From Pelagimonas varians (GTDB taxonomy: Bacteria; Pseudomonadota; Alphaproteobacteria; Rhodobacterales; Rhodobacteraceae), in assembly GCF_003208435.1 (NCBI RefSeq), contig NZ_QKMF01000009.1, forward strand, positions 62,001-126,000: DNA of 64,000 bases, written 5' to 3'. The translations under genes and the position numbers were made by a program. The notes beneath the pieces were generated by a model. The model saw only the letters and a list, made by a program, of their open reading frames with translations, had not been told where the DNA came from and did not search any database. Below are positions 8,651-17,715 of this stretch, piece after piece (the stretch's first letter is position 1; each line of letters opens with the position of its first letter).

Positions 8651-9124
8651 TTAACTTTGCTTTAGCAGTCGCGCCTTTTGGCGGCCCCAATCACGCTTGG
8701 CATCAGTTTCACGTTTGTCGTGATTCTTCTTACCTTTGGCGATGCCGATTTTGATCTTAACTTTGCCGGTATGATTGAAATACATCACCAACGGAACAAG
8801 CGTCATGCCCTTGCGCTGGGTTTCATTCCACAGCCGCGACAGTTCTTTGCGCGATACCAACAGCTTGCGTCGTTTGCGTTCTTCGTGGCTGAACATGGCA
8901 CGTGTGTAGGGGGCAATGTAAGAGTTCACGAGCCACAACTCGCCGTCCTCTACGGCCGCATAGCTTTCGGCAATATTTGCGCTGTTTTCGCGCAGGGACT
9001 TCACCTCTGACCCGGCCAGAATGATTCCGCACTCGATGTCATCAGCGATAGCATAGTCATAGCGCGCACGCCGGTTTTCGGCGATCACTTTATAATTCGG
9101 GTCTGATACGGGTTTCTTAGCCAT
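8651..9124 (-). CDS. smpB: SsrA-binding protein SmpB
   Basis: Binds tmRNA and delivers it to stalled ribosomes for trans-translation. The 157 residues include the N-terminal NRRARYDY, the RNA-binding barrel [15 protein letters not shown] near residue 35, and the basic tail [17 protein letters not shown], which folds in the ribosomal A site. Start ATG at 9122-9124. Length and motifs are standard for the family. The neighbouring genes give no further hint, and no tmRNA gene is seen in the window. Confidence 0.96.
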   Translation of the reverse strand: MAKKPVSDPNYKVIAENRRARYDYAIADDIECGIILAGSEVKSLRENSANIAESYAAVEDGELWLVNSYIAPYTRAMFSHEERKRRKLLVSRKELSRLWNETQRKGMTLVPLVMYFNHTGKVKIKIGIAKGKKNHDKRETDAKRDWGRQKARLLKQS

Positions 9125-9313
9125 ACTGGGTAGATAGTGGTTGCAGATGACGGTGTACAGGGGTGAGCGACGAAGACGCGGTCGGTTATCAGCGCTGCAA
9201 CCCGTCAGCTCGTCAAGTAGGGCTTTTTCCTAGTCTGCAGACGCCTTGCGACACAAACAACGTCCAGCCCCCGATCACGACAAGACTCAAGCTGTTGCCT
9301 TCCTTGAGCCAAT

Positions 9314-9496
9314 TCATTTTTTCAACTTGTCGCGTGCTGCCTTCTCTTCCTTGGTCAATGTCTGCCCCCACACGCCCTTAGACAGGCCCAACTCAGGCTT
9401 TTGCGGCTTGGTTTTGCCTTTGGTAACGGTGCCACCTTTGTTCAGGAATTCTTGGATCAGGGCATCATCAGTGGTGTCCTTGGGAACATGTTTCAC
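9314..9496 (-). CDS. Small basic hypothetical protein (GTG start)
   Basis: 60 residues, very charged and lysine-rich, ending in KEEKAARDKLKK; no membrane segment or cysteine. The start is GTG at 9494-9496, supported by GGAGAG five to six bases upstream on the minus strand. The codon pattern and Shine-Dalgarno site argue that it is real. No function can be assigned. The 190 bases between it and smpB hold nothing I recognise. Confidence 0.6.
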   Translation of the reverse strand: MKHVPKDTTDDALIQEFLNKGGTVTKGKTKPQKPELGLSKGVWGQTLTKEEKAARDKLKK

Positions 9497-9648
9497 GGCA
9501 TCTCTCCAATTGAAGCGTTGTTCTAAGGCTAACCCGCTGGCATCGGTTTGGCGACAGCTATTAGGTGCGACATAGCCAGATCACAGAAGTATCAAAACTG
9601 GCGATGCACGAAAAAGGAGCCCCGAACCCCGGAGCCCCTTAACTGGGT

Positions 9649-9666
9649 GGGGGCGGGAACGCCCCC
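9649..9666. terminator. GC-rich hairpin between two minus-strand genes
   Basis: GGGGGCG-GGAA-CGCCCCC is a perfect 7-pair stem with a tetraloop, 46 bases past the stop of the minus-strand gene at 9713. A run TTTTTC follows about 35 bases further on in the minus direction. Probable terminator for that gene. Confidence 0.5.
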
Positions 9667-9712
9667 CTTAATGGCCCGCGTTAGCATGCGCGAGACGGCT
9701 CTCACTTTTGGT

Positions 9713-10177
9713 TCAGTGGCGACCAGACACACGAAAACCGTGATTCCTCAAACAGCGCAATCCGTAACCTTTCCGCTTTTCACCATGCTGACGGTAGCGG
9801 GTCTTACATGCGGAAGGCAGGCGGTTAAAGCTGCGGTAACTTTGCTTAAGGCAGTGTCGATTTGCGACGCGTCGGGTGTGGTCTCTGCCGCCCACCTTGC
9901 GGATGCAGCGACGTGGGATCGGGGCCTTTTTGGCACCATGACCACCATGGCGGCCATATTTACCATGCCCACCGCCGCCGCCATGCCGCTCGACTTTCTT
10001 TTTGTTACCGCCATAGTGCTGATTGTTGACCAACTCATGCAGCAGGTAGATTGTCCCTGCTCCGATCACAAACTTTTTAAAGGCGTCGTCATTATTACGG
10101 GCCTGTGCGGGGGCCGCGGCAATTGCGGCAATCAGGGCGGCGACGGTGATAACACCGGTTATGAACTTGGCAGACAT
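9713..10177 (-). CDS. Secreted basic His/Gly-rich protein with four cysteines, unknown function
   Basis: 154 residues. Residues 1-26 form a Sec signal peptide ending APAQA. A short hydrophobic helix (FVIGAGTIYLLHEL) follows near residue 36, then a Gly/His tract (HGGGGGHGKYGRHGGHG) near 66-82, then a strongly basic domain with four cysteines spaced over about 45 residues (RRCIR, RHCLK, SACKTRY, LRCLRNHGF). The start at 10177 is set by GAGGAG seven bases upstream; a longer frame to 10468 crosses the divergent promoter region. The histidine tract could bind metal and the cysteines could form two disulfides in the periplasm, but this is inference. I do not recognise a named family. Confidence 0.7.
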   Translation of the reverse strand: MSAKFITGVITVAALIAAIAAAPAQARNNDDAFKKFVIGAGTIYLLHELVNNQHYGGNKKKVERHGGGGGHGKYGRHGGHGAKKAPIPRRCIRKVGGRDHTRRVANRHCLKQSYRSFNRLPSACKTRYRQHGEKRKGYGLRCLRNHGFRVSGRH

Positions 10178-10357
10178 CGTGTTCTCCTCTCGGGTATCTT
10201 TGTTTTTGCGCTGCGATCCAGCGCCGATGAAACAAACCTGCCCGAGCCCACCAAAATCGGGCAATAACAGCGCCCGGTTATCGAATGTCCATCCGAAAAA
10301 AGCCCTAGATGATTGCATGTTATTGAATTTCACCGCCCCTCGGCGCAGTCTGAAGGC

Positions 10358-10642
10358 ATGAGACATTTCATAATCCCCCTGCTCTTCGCGCTCGCCCTGC
10401 CAACCGGGGCGCTGGCTGATTGCTTTGTTGAATACAAAGCCAAAAAGGACAATCCGCTGCGCTTGCACTACGGAATCCTGTCAATTTCAGGATCTTGCCC
10501 AAGCGCCAGCTCTGCTGCACGATCCGCAAGCGGCCGCGTCGCCTCTGGCGGCTGGACCTTGCTGAATGTTGTCGGCCTATCTGAAACCACCCCCTCGGGT
10601 GCTAAGAAAGCGAATGCTGGTGCTTACTACCTCCGTTACTGA
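10358..10642 (+). CDS. Small secreted protein, unknown function
   Basis: 94 residues with a clear N-terminal signal peptide (FIIPLLFALALPTGALA) predicted to be cut before DCFVEYKAKK. The mature ~75-residue part has two cysteines (in DCFVEY and SGSCPS), so a single disulfide is possible. The start at 10358 is taken because the signal peptide begins there. It is divergent from the His/Gly-rich protein gene across a 180-base gap that should hold both promoters. Its 3' end overlaps the next gene by 29 bases. Confidence 0.65.
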   Translation: MRHFIIPLLFALALPTGALADCFVEYKAKKDNPLRLHYGILSISGSCPSASSAARSASGRVASGGWTLLNVVGLSETTPSGAKKANAGAYYLRY

Positions 10643-11318
10643 CAGCCTGCGCGCGGGCAACCGAATCGTCACCATTGGAATTTGTGTGATTGTCGCAATC
10701 CTCGTTCTGGCGGGCGTAATGCTTTTGCTGACCCTGCCGGACGCCAATGCATTCAACACCCGCGTCGAAAAGATTTTTATCGAGAACGACAACCTGACGG
10801 CTCAGCCAGTGGTTCAGCTGCTCGAAATTCTTGCGCAATCCGGCACTGCCTTCGGGGACACTTTGACCAGTTACCGAATGGTGATCTTTGTTCTGCTGAT
10901 TTTTGCAGCGGCCATGTTGATCGCCGCGATGGTGTTCTTGGTTATGCTGGTCACGTTGAACCGCCGCATGGCAACGATCGAAAGATCCGGAATCGAAGTC
11001 AGCTCATTGGTATTGTCGCGCACAGAAAACAAAGTCTACCTGAACACCATGGGATTTAAGTTGACCGATGCCATGATGGAAACCATGGCCGTCTTGGCCG
11101 AAGCGCGCATGGATGACGACATCATGACGGGTGCCCAGATTGAAGCCGTGATTTCCGGCCGCAGCGAAGTTGATTGCGAAGAGGCCGCCGGTGCAACACG
11201 TATAAAACGCCTGCGCGACGGGCTAGGCAACCAACTGGTGTCTGAACTGCTGGTCAAAAACATTGCGCGGCGCGGCTATGTTCTGTCGATCGACAAAAGT
11301 GTGATCGAGGTCAGCTAA
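10614..11318 (+). CDS. Two-helix membrane protein with C-terminal winged-helix-like domain
   Basis: 234 residues from the ATG at 10614; an ATG at 10566 in the same frame is possible but overlaps the upstream gene more. Two hydrophobic helices lie near residues 17-41 and 87-113, enclosing a ~45-residue loop, which puts both ends in the cytoplasm. The C-terminal ~70 residues (ATRIKRLRDGLGNQLVSELLVKN, then RRGYVLSID) resemble the recognition helix and wing of OmpR-type winged-helix domains. The family assignment is inferred from pattern; no experimental homologue comes to mind. A membrane-bound DNA-binding sensor is one reading. Confidence 0.65.
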   Translation: MLVLTTSVTDSLRAGNRIVTIGICVIVAILVLAGVMLLLTLPDANAFNTRVEKIFIENDNLTAQPVVQLLEILAQSGTAFGDTLTSYRMVIFVLLIFAAAMLIAAMVFLVMLVTLNRRMATIERSGIEVSSLVLSRTENKVYLNTMGFKLTDAMMETMAVLAEARMDDDIMTGAQIEAVISGRSEVDCEEAAGATRIKRLRDGLGNQLVSELLVKNIARRGYVLSIDKSVIEVS

Positions 11319-11372
11319 CAGGCAGGACATGGCTTGATTTCGCGCAGGTTCGCGCCCCCGCGGCGAATCCCC

Positions 11373-11401
11373 TTGCCACATTGACTGTTCTCCCCTATAT
11401 C
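11373..11401 (+). promoter_or_regulatory. Sigma-70-type promoter for the rimP operon
   Basis: TTGCCA at 11373-11378 and TATATC at 11396-11401 are separated by exactly 17 bases. Transcription would begin near 11408, about 50 bases before the leader terminator. Confidence 0.6.
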
Positions 11402-11407
11402 CCCCTC

Positions 11408-11478
11408 AACAGCGGCGTGCTGGGGTCCAAACCCAGCGCCCACCGAAATTTCGGAACGGGCCGCTGGCCCGTTTTTTT
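11408..11478 (+). ncRNA. Structured leader RNA upstream of rimP-nusA-infB
   Basis: About 71 bases between the proposed start site and a terminator. It folds into three consecutive stems: GGCGTGCTGGG with CCCAGCGCC, the palindrome CCGAAATTTCGG at 11443-11454, and the terminator stem. No open frame of note is present. It could be an attenuator for the operon or a stand-alone small RNA. Enterobacteria have a tRNA gene and a described rimP leader at the equivalent place; the relation here is only positional. Confidence 0.45.
11456..11478 (+). terminator. Intrinsic terminator in the rimP leader
   Basis: ACGGGCC-GCT-GGCCCGT followed by a run of seven T (11472-11478). It lies 55 bases before the rimP start and after the only promoter seen, so it must be read through, or controlled, for operon expression. 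Confidence 0.8.
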
Positions 11479-11532
11479 GTGTCCGCAGGCAACGCAGCCT
11501 GCAAAATCGAAATGCCCGAAAGGCAAGCTAAC

Positions 11533-12114
11533 ATGAGTGACTTGATCGCCAAATCCGCCATGGATCGGCGCCTGGCTGAAATCATCACCCCCGTTATCGA
11601 AGATATGGGGTTGGAGCTGGTGCGTATTCGTCTAATGGGCGGAAACACCAAAACCCTACAGATTATGGCCGAACGCCCTGAGGGCGGAATCGAAGTGGAC
11701 GAATGCGCCCAACTCTCGATTGCGGTCAGCGCTATCCTTGATGTCGAAGATCCGGTGTCCGAGACTTACACCCTCGAAGTGTCCAGCCCCGGTGTTGACC
11801 GTCCTTTGACCCGCCTCAAGGACTTTGCCAACTACGAAGGCTACGAAGCCAAATTAGAAACGGCTGATTTGATCGACGGGCGCAAACGCTTTCGCGGAAT
11901 CGTTGCCGGCGTCGAAGGTCAGGACGTCTTGGTCAATCTCGATCAGGACGGCGAAACAATTACGGTTGGTCTGAACTATGACTGGCTGGTCGAAGCCAAG
12001 CTGGTCATGACGGACGAGTTGGTCAAAGAAATGCTACGCGCCCGCAAAGACCAAGCCGTAGACGAAACCAAGTTTGACGAGATCGAGGCCGAAGACGGCC
12101 CGCAGGAGGAGTAA
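11533..12114 (+). CDS. rimP: Ribosome maturation factor RimP
   Basis: Assists late assembly of the 30S subunit. 193 residues with the typical N-terminal domain ([18 protein letters not shown] near residue 17) and [16 protein letters not shown] near 85, then an SH3-like C-terminal domain and an acidic tail. The start at 11533 is chosen because the family begins just before this point; an upstream in-frame extension would reach into the leader terminator. First gene of rimP-nusA-ylxR-infB; nusA starts 5 bases after the stop. Confidence 0.94.
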   Translation: MSDLIAKSAMDRRLAEIITPVIEDMGLELVRIRLMGGNTKTLQIMAERPEGGIEVDECAQLSIAVSAILDVEDPVSETYTLEVSSPGVDRPLTRLKDFANYEGYEAKLETADLIDGRKRFRGIVAGVEGQDVLVNLDQDGETITVGLNYDWLVEAKLVMTDELVKEMLRARKDQAVDETKFDEIEAEDGPQEE

Positions 12115-12119
12115 GAGCG

Positions 12120-13733
12120 ATGGCAATCACATCTGCCAACCAGCTGGAACTACTGCAGACCGCCGAAGCGGTTGCGCGCGAAAAGATGATCGACCCCGGT
12201 CTGGTTATCGAAGCGATGGAAGAATCGCTCGCTCGGGCGGCAAAGTCGCGTTACGGCGCAGAAATGGACATTCGCGTGTCTATCGACCGCAAGAACGGTA
12301 AAGCCACCTTTACCCGTGTCCGTACCGTGGTCGCGGAAGAAGATCTGGAAAACTACCAGTCTGAATTCACCGTTGAGCAAGCCAAACAATACATGGCTGA
12401 ACCAACAATCGGCGACACCTATGTCGAAGAAGTGCCCCCAGTGGAACTTGGCCGTATCGCGGCGCAATCGGCAAAGCAGGTTATCTTGCAAAAGGTGCGT
12501 GAAGCCGAACGTGATCGTCAGTTCGAAGAATTCCAGGATCGCAACGGCACCATTATCAATGGCTCTGTCAAACGCGAAGAATATGGCAACGTCATCGTTG
12601 ATGTTGGTCGCGGCGAAGGCATGTTGCGCCGCAACGAAAAAATCGGCCGCGAAAGCTATCGCCCCGGTGATCGTATCCGCTGCTTCATCAAGGACGTTCG
12701 CCGCGAGACCCGTGGCCCGCAGATCTTCCTGAGCCGCACAGCGCCTGAATTCATGGCCGAGTTGTTCAAAATGGAAGTGCCAGAAATCTATGATGGCATT
12801 ATCGAAATCAAAGCTGTAGCCCGTGACCCCGGTTCGCGTGCAAAGATCGCTGTGATCTCTCATGATGGCGGCATTGATCCTGTCGGGGCCTGCGTTGGTA
12901 TGCGCGGCAGCCGTGTGCAGGCTGTTGTGAACGAACTGCAAGGCGAAAAAATCGACATCATTCCATGGAATGAAGATGTTCCGACCTTCCTTGTGAACGC
13001 GCTGCAGCCCGCAGAAGTCACCAAAGTGGTTCTGGATGAAGAAGCCGAGCGTATCGAAGTCGTGGTTCCGGATGAACAGCTGTCGCTGGCCATCGGCCGC
13101 CGTGGACAAAACGTGCGTCTGGCCTCTCAGCTGACGGGTCTTGATATCGACATCATGACCGAAGAAGAAGAATCCAAGCGCCGTCAGGCAGAATTCGAAA
13201 CACGCACCAAGCTGTTCATCGAAACGCTGGATGTCGACGAATTCTTTGCTCAATTGCTGGTTTCCGAAGGCTTCACCAATCTCGAAGAAGTTGCCTACGT
13301 TGAAAAAGACGAACTGCTGGTGATTGACGGTGTTGACGACGACACCGCAAACGAGCTGCAGACCCGTGCACGTGAGTTCTTGGAAGCACAAGCAAAGAAA
13401 GCCCTGGAGCGGGCACAAGAATTGGGCGTTCAGGACAACCTGATCGGTTTCGAAGGTCTAACGCCACAAATGGTCGAAGCTTTGGCTGAAGATGGTGTTT
13501 TGTCTCTCGAAGATTTCGCCACTTGTGCGGATTGGGAACTGGCCGGTGGCTGGACAACCGAAGATGGCAAGCGCGTCAAAGACGACGGTCTGCTTGAGAA
13601 ATTTGATCTAAGCTTGGAAGACGCACAGACTATGGTCATGACCGCGCGCGTTCTGCTGGGTTGGGTTGACCCAACCGAGCTGGAACCCGACGCCGACGGT
13701 GACGAAGGCGAATTTGAAAGCGAAGAGGACTAA
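12120..13733 (+). CDS. nusA: Transcription termination/antitermination factor NusA
   Basis: RNA polymerase-bound elongation factor. 537 residues: an N-terminal polymerase-binding domain (1-125), an S1 domain (around 135-200, [12 protein letters not shown]), two KH domains ([17 protein letters not shown] near 255 and [13 protein letters not shown] near 322), and two acidic C-terminal repeat regions ending in an acidic tail. Such AR-type C-terminal repeats are usual in proteobacteria. AGGAGG lies 8-10 bases before the ATG. Cotranscribed with rimP and infB. Confidence 0.97.
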   Translation: MAITSANQLELLQTAEAVAREKMIDPGLVIEAMEESLARAAKSRYGAEMDIRVSIDRKNGKATFTRVRTVVAEEDLENYQSEFTVEQAKQYMAEPTIGDTYVEEVPPVELGRIAAQSAKQVILQKVREAERDRQFEEFQDRNGTIINGSVKREEYGNVIVDVGRGEGMLRRNEKIGRESYRPGDRIRCFIKDVRRETRGPQIFLSRTAPEFMAELFKMEVPEIYDGIIEIKAVARDPGSRAKIAVISHDGGIDPVGACVGMRGSRVQAVVNELQGEKIDIIPWNEDVPTFLVNALQPAEVTKVVLDEEAERIEVVVPDEQLSLAIGRRGQNVRLASQLTGLDIDIMTEEEESKRRQAEFETRTKLFIETLDVDEFFAQLLVSEGFTNLEEVAYVEKDELLVIDGVDDDTANELQTRAREFLEAQAKKALERAQELGVQDNLIGFEGLTPQMVEALAEDGVLSLEDFATCADWELAGGWTTEDGKRVKDDGLLEKFDLSLEDAQTMVMTARVLLGWVDPTELEPDADGDEGEFESEED

Positions 13734-13738
13734 ACCAG

Positions 13739-14389
13739 ATGTCCCGAGGTGGCCAAAAGAAGCTCCGTGAAGACGGGCCGGAACGCAAATGCATCGCCAC
13801 AGGCGAGGCAGAGCCGAAAACCGGCCTCATTCGCTTTGTTTTGGGGCCAGATGGACGAATCGTTCCCGATCTTGCTGGAAAACTGCCCGGTCGGGGCGTA
13901 TATGTAAGTTCTGACCGCACCGCATTGGATAAGGCTGTTGCAAAGGGCCTGTTCCAACGGGCAATGAAACAGCCTGTAACCCTCCCTGAGGGTCTGGTGG
14001 AATTGCTTGAACAAATGCTCGCGCGGCGTGTTGTTGACTTGATCAGCATGGCGCGCAAGTCAGGCGATGCGACTTCGGGCTATGAAAAAGTCAAGGATTG
14101 GCTGAGCAAAGAAGAAGCCAGCGTCCTGATTCAAGCGACTGATGGGTCGGAACGTGGAAAGACCAAACTCAGCACGCCTTATGGGGGCACCTATATCGGG
14201 TGGCTCACGGCAGACGAGTTAGGAATGGCATTTGGGCGTCATACTGTGATTCATGCTGCGCTAGGCACTGGTGGTCTGGCCCCGCGTGTTGTAGAGGAAG
14301 CCCAAAGATTGAAGGGTATGCGTGTTGTGACGTCCAAAACTGGGACGAAAAGCACGGATCGCGGCGGCAGCGGCCGCCGGAAAGGATAA
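13739..14389 (+). CDS. ylxR: YlxR (RnpM)/DUF448 RNA-binding protein with L7Ae-like C-terminal half
   Basis: 216 residues. The N-terminal ~90 residues are a YlxR domain ([32 protein letters not shown]). The second half ([21 protein letters not shown] near residue 98) is the L7Ae-like part found fused to YlxR in alphaproteobacteria. In Firmicutes the YlxR protein binds RNase P; the role here is not established. It starts 5 bases after nusA and ends 8 bases before infB, so it is part of the operon. The basic, Gly/Arg-rich tail fits nucleic-acid binding. Confidence 0.9.
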   Translation: MSRGGQKKLREDGPERKCIATGEAEPKTGLIRFVLGPDGRIVPDLAGKLPGRGVYVSSDRTALDKAVAKGLFQRAMKQPVTLPEGLVELLEQMLARRVVDLISMARKSGDATSGYEKVKDWLSKEEASVLIQATDGSERGKTKLSTPYGGTYIGWLTADELGMAFGRHTVIHAALGTGGLAPRVVEEAQRLKGMRVVTSKTGTKSTDRGGSGRRKG

Positions 14390-14397
14390 GAAACTTC

Positions 14398-16887
14398 ATG
14401 AGCGATAACGACGGTAAAAAGACATTGGGTTTGCGTGGTGGGGCCCGTTCGGGCAACGTGAAGCAGAGCTTCAGCCACGGGCGCACCAAGAACGTCGTGG
14501 TGGAAACCAAGCGCAAGCGCGTTGTGGTCCCCAAGCCGGGTGCTGCTGGCGGCAGAGGCCCTGGCGTAGGTCCCGGTAGCGCAGGCGGCAAACGCCCTGC
14601 GGGCATCACTGATGCCGAAATGGAACGTCGTCTCAAGGCGTTGCATGCTGCTAAGGCACGCGAAGCTGAAGAGACAGCGGCGCGCGCGGCAGAAGAAAAA
14701 GCACGCGAAGAAGAGCGTAATCGCAAGCGCGCTGAAAACGAAGCGAAGGCCAAAGAAGCGGCCATCGCCGAAGAGCGCGCGCGGCAAAAAGCCGACGACG
14801 AAAAGCGTAAAGTTGAGGAAGCCGCAGCAGCCGCCAAACGTGCAGCTGCTCCTGCTGCTCCGACGCCAGCGCGTGGCGGTGACGATGCGCCGAATCGCAA
14901 CGTCAACAAGCCGAAAGAAGCGACTCCGCGCCGTGACGATCGTGGCAACGATCGCAACGCACGCAACACACGTGGCCGCGACGACAACCGTCGCTCGGGC
15001 AAATTGACGCTGAATCAGGCTCTTGGGGGTGGTGGCAACCGTCACAAATCCATGGCTGCGATGAAACGTAAGCAAGAGCGTGCGCGTCAAAAAGCCATGG
15101 GCGGCCAGCAGGCGCGTGAAAAGGTTGTGCGTGACGTTCAGCTGCCAGAGGCAATTACGGTCGCCGAACTGGCGAACCGGATGACCGAAAAAGTCGGTGA
15201 CGTGATCAAAGCACTGATGGCCAATGATATTATGGTCACTCAGAACCAATCAATTGACGCAGACACTGCGGAATTGATCATCGAAGAATTTGGTCACAAA
15301 ATCACACGTGTTTCCGATGCTGACGTTGAAGACGTGATCCAGCAAGTGACAGACGATGCCGCGGACCTGAAGTCTCGTCCGCCGGTCATCACCATCATGG
15401 GCCACGTTGACCACGGTAAAACCTCGCTTTTGGACGCGATTCGCGACGCAAAGGTGACAGCAGGCGAAGCCGGCGGGATCACCCAGCACATTGGTGCGTA
15501 TCAGGTGACCACTGACAACGGCAGCGTTCTCAGCTTCCTCGACACCCCCGGCCACGCGGCCTTTACTTCGATGCGCTCTCGCGGTGCTCAGGTAACGGAT
15601 ATCGTGGTTCTGGTTGTTGCGGCGGACGACGCTGTGATGCCTCAGACTGTTGAAGCGATCAATCACGCCAAAGCAGCGAACGTACCGATGATCGTGGCGA
15701 TCAACAAAATCGACCGCCCGGCCGCCAACCCTACCAAAGTGCGCACAGACTTGTTGCAGCATGAAGTTGTGGTGGAACAAATGTCTGGTGACGTTCAGGA
15801 CGTAGAAGTCTCGGCCATTACCGGCCAAGGCCTTGATCAACTTCTTGAAGCCATCGCGCTTCAGGCGGAGATCTTGGAGCTTAAGGCCAACCCTGATCGC
15901 AACGCCGAAGGCGCGGTGATCGAGGCGAAGCTGGATGTTGGCCGCGGCCCTGTTGCCACGGTTCTGGTTCAGAACGGTACGCTGAAACTGGGTGACATCT
16001 TTGTTGTCGGTGAGCAGTACGGTAAGGTCCGTGCGCTGATCAACGATAAAGGCGAGCGCATCAAAGAAGCCGGTCCTTCGGTTCCTTGTGAAGTTCTTGG
16101 CCTTAACGGCACTCCAGAAGCAGGCGACGTGTTGAACGTTGTTGAAACTGACGCACAAGCCCGTGAAATCGCGGAATACCGTGCAAACCTTGCCAAGGAA
16201 AAGCGCGCCGCAGCTGGTGCCGCAACCACCTTGGAGCAGCTGATGCAAAAGGCCAAAGAAGACGAGGATGTTTCCGAACTTCCCGTTTTGGTCAAAGCAG
16301 ACGTTCAAGGGTCGTCCGAAGCCATCGTTCAGGCGCTGGAAAAAGTCGGCAACGGCGAAGTACGGGTGCGCGTTTTGCATGCCGGCGTTGGTGCGATCAC
16401 CGAATCCGATGTCAGCCTTGCTGAAGCATCGGGTTGCCCGGTCATCGGCTTTAACGTTCGTGCAAACGCATCGGCCCGTAACTCGGCCAACCAAAAAGGT
16501 GTCGAAGTGCGCTACTATAGCGTTATCTACGACCTTGTGGACGACATCAAAGCGGCAGCCTCTGGCCTACTTTCGAATGAAATCCGCGAGAACTTTATCG
16601 GCTACGCGACCATCAAGGATGTGTTCAAAGTAACCGGTGTTGGCAAAGTTGCAGGCTGTCTGGTGACCGAAGGGGTTGCACGCCGCAGCGCCGGAGTTCG
16701 CCTGTTGCGCGACAACGTGGTTATCCACGAAGGTACGCTTAAGACTCTCAAGCGCTTCAAGGATGAAGTGTCCGAGGTTCAGTCTGGTCAAGAGTGCGGT
16801 ATGGCATTCGAGAACTATGACGATATCCGTGCCAACGACGTGATCGAAATCTTCGAACGCGAAGAGATCACACGTACACTGGACTAA
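14398..16887 (+). CDS. infB: Translation initiation factor IF-2
   Basis: GTPase that brings initiator tRNA to the 30S subunit. 829 residues: a long charged, low-complexity N-terminal region (about 1-240, many KAREAEE-type repeats), an IF2-N module ([17 protein letters not shown] near 253), the G domain with G1 GHVDHGKT near 335, G3 DTPGHAAF near 383, G4 NKID near 437 and a SAITGQGL G5 loop, then domains II-IV. The frame is open upstream to 14200, but the ATG at 14398 with AAGGA upstream gives the family N-terminus ([13 protein letters not shown]). Last gene of the operon, followed by a strong terminator. Confidence 0.97.
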   Translation: MSDNDGKKTLGLRGGARSGNVKQSFSHGRTKNVVVETKRKRVVVPKPGAAGGRGPGVGPGSAGGKRPAGITDAEMERRLKALHAAKAREAEETAARAAEEKAREEERNRKRAENEAKAKEAAIAEERARQKADDEKRKVEEAAAAAKRAAAPAAPTPARGGDDAPNRNVNKPKEATPRRDDRGNDRNARNTRGRDDNRRSGKLTLNQALGGGGNRHKSMAAMKRKQERARQKAMGGQQAREKVVRDVQLPEAITVAELANRMTEKVGDVIKALMANDIMVTQNQSIDADTAELIIEEFGHKITRVSDADVEDVIQQVTDDAADLKSRPPVITIMGHVDHGKTSLLDAIRDAKVTAGEAGGITQHIGAYQVTTDNGSVLSFLDTPGHAAFTSMRSRGAQVTDIVVLVVAADDAVMPQTVEAINHAKAANVPMIVAINKIDRPAANPTKVRTDLLQHEVVVEQMSGDVQDVEVSAITGQGLDQLLEAIALQAEILELKANPDRNAEGAVIEAKLDVGRGPVATVLVQNGTLKLGDIFVVGEQYGKVRALINDKGERIKEAGPSVPCEVLGLNGTPEAGDVLNVVETDAQAREIAEYRANLAKEKRAAAGAATTLEQLMQKAKEDEDVSELPVLVKADVQGSSEAIVQALEKVGNGEVRVRVLHAGVGAITESDVSLAEASGCPVIGFNVRANASARNSANQKGVEVRYYSVIYDLVDDIKAAASGLLSNEIRENFIGYATIKDVFKVTGVGKVAGCLVTEGVARRSAGVRLLRDNVVIHEGTLKTLKRFKDEVSEVQSGQECGMAFENYDDIRANDVIEIFEREEITRTLD

Positions 16888-16906
16888 TCACATCTACATC
16901 GACTAG

Positions 16907-16938
16907 AAAAAGCCCCCCGAGCAGTCGGGGGGCTTTTT
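16907..16938. terminator. Bidirectional intrinsic terminator after infB
   Basis: AGCCCCCCGA-GCAG-TCGGGGGGCT with A-runs on the left and T-runs on the right. It serves infB on the plus strand and the 47-residue gene on the minus strand. Confidence 0.9.
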
Positions 16939-16942
16939 GCAT

Positions 16943-17086
16943 TCAGGCGGCAAACTTGATCGATTTGACAGGGTTTCCAGAGTAAATTCTGTTTCCAACC
17001 CGGACGCAAATACGGCCATCAGGCAGTGTTTTTTCGAAATGCCCCTGTACCGAAACGCAACTTCCAAGGGTGATCGTTCTCAGCAT
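16943..17086 (-). CDS. 47-residue small protein, unknown function
   Basis: A short frame of 47 codons on the minus strand starting MLRTITLGSCVSVQG and ending PVKSIKFAA. GGGGAG lies about six bases upstream of the ATG at 17084-17086, an AT-rich promoter-like stretch (17110-17150) precedes it, and the bidirectional terminator follows just after its stop. It has two cysteines and alternating hydrophobic residues (GRICVRVGNRIYSGNP) suggesting a small beta structure. The signals around it, rather than similarity I can name, are the reason for calling it real. Confidence 0.6.
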   Translation of the reverse strand: MLRTITLGSCVSVQGHFEKTLPDGRICVRVGNRIYSGNPVKSIKFAA

Positions 17087-17228
17087 CGCAATTCTCCCCA
17101 AATACTGTGTTGGAAAAAACTATTTAAGATTAGTTAACAATATGTGGACAAACCGAGCGGTGCTTGGATTGGTGGCGCAACCCTCTTGGAAAAGAGGGAA
17201 ACAGATACGAGTCTGTTTGGCGGCGATC

Positions 17229-17627
17229 TTACAACCAATCACGCAGAATAGGGATCAATGGAATATCTGCAGGCGGCATAGGATAATCACGCAACTCGGA
17301 GGCACGAACCCACTTGAGCGTTTGCCCTTCCCGCGCTTGAGGAATGCCGTCCCATTTTCGACATGCAAAGAGAGGCATCAACAGGTGGAAATCTTCGTAG
17401 CTGTGCGAAGCAAACGTCAAGGGTGCCAAGCAACTTGACCAGGTATCAATGCCAAGCTCTTCTTGAAGTTCACGGATCAAAGCCATTTCCGGTGTTTCAC
17501 CCTGCTCCACTTTGCCGCCTGGAAACTCCCACAGTCCCGCCATTGATTTGCCTTCGGGACGCTCTGCCAAAAGAATGCGACCATCACGATCAATAAGAGC
17601 AACAGCGGAAACGAGGAGGGTTTTCAT
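17229..17627 (-). CDS. mutT: Nudix hydrolase, 8-oxo-dGTP diphosphatase (MutT)
   Basis: Removes oxidised dGTP from the nucleotide pool. The 132-residue protein holds a complete Nudix box from GGKVEQGE to RELQEELGI (residues 38-60), preceded by AERPEGKSMAGLWEFP, the usual MutT lead-in. The last ~50 residues carry the LKWVRASELRDYPMPPADI end typical of MutT. It lies downstream of argJ on the minus strand, a common order in alphaproteobacteria; a dispersed repeat separates the two. Small hairpins at 17184-17222 lie past its stop. Confidence 0.92.
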   Translation of the reverse strand: MKTLLVSAVALIDRDGRILLAERPEGKSMAGLWEFPGGKVEQGETPEMALIRELQEELGIDTWSSCLAPLTFASHSYEDFHLLMPLFACRKWDGIPQAREGQTLKWVRASELRDYPMPPADIPLIPILRDWL

Positions 17628-17660
17628 TTTATGAGCCTGTGTTTGGATTGGGTCAGAGGC

Positions 17661-17710
17661 TGAGGGGCAGGCCCCTCAGACACCCCGGGATATTTTGGAC
17701 AGAAGAAACA
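17661..17710 (+). repeat. Dispersed palindromic intergenic repeat, copy 3
   Basis: The hairpin TGAGGGGC-AG-GCCCCTCA (17661-17678) is followed by CACCCCGGGATATTT and GGACAGAAGAA (17681-17708). This is the same core as the copies at 5864-5990. Here it separates argJ from mutT. Confidence 0.75.
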
Positions 17711-17715
17711 CGGGG

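Noticed and set aside
12150-13418. Long open frame antisense to nusA (about 420 codons)
   Set aside because: It is complementary to the conserved nusA domains, its product is Phe/His/Asp-rich without a family match, and nusA's own codon pattern explains the lack of stops.
14200-14397. N-terminal extension of infB into ylxR
   Set aside because: The frame is open upstream, but this stretch is ylxR coding sequence in another frame and the ATG at 14398 matches the family start.
15250-16494. Long open frame antisense to infB
   Set aside because: It mirrors the conserved G domain region of infB; no start site or function is visible.
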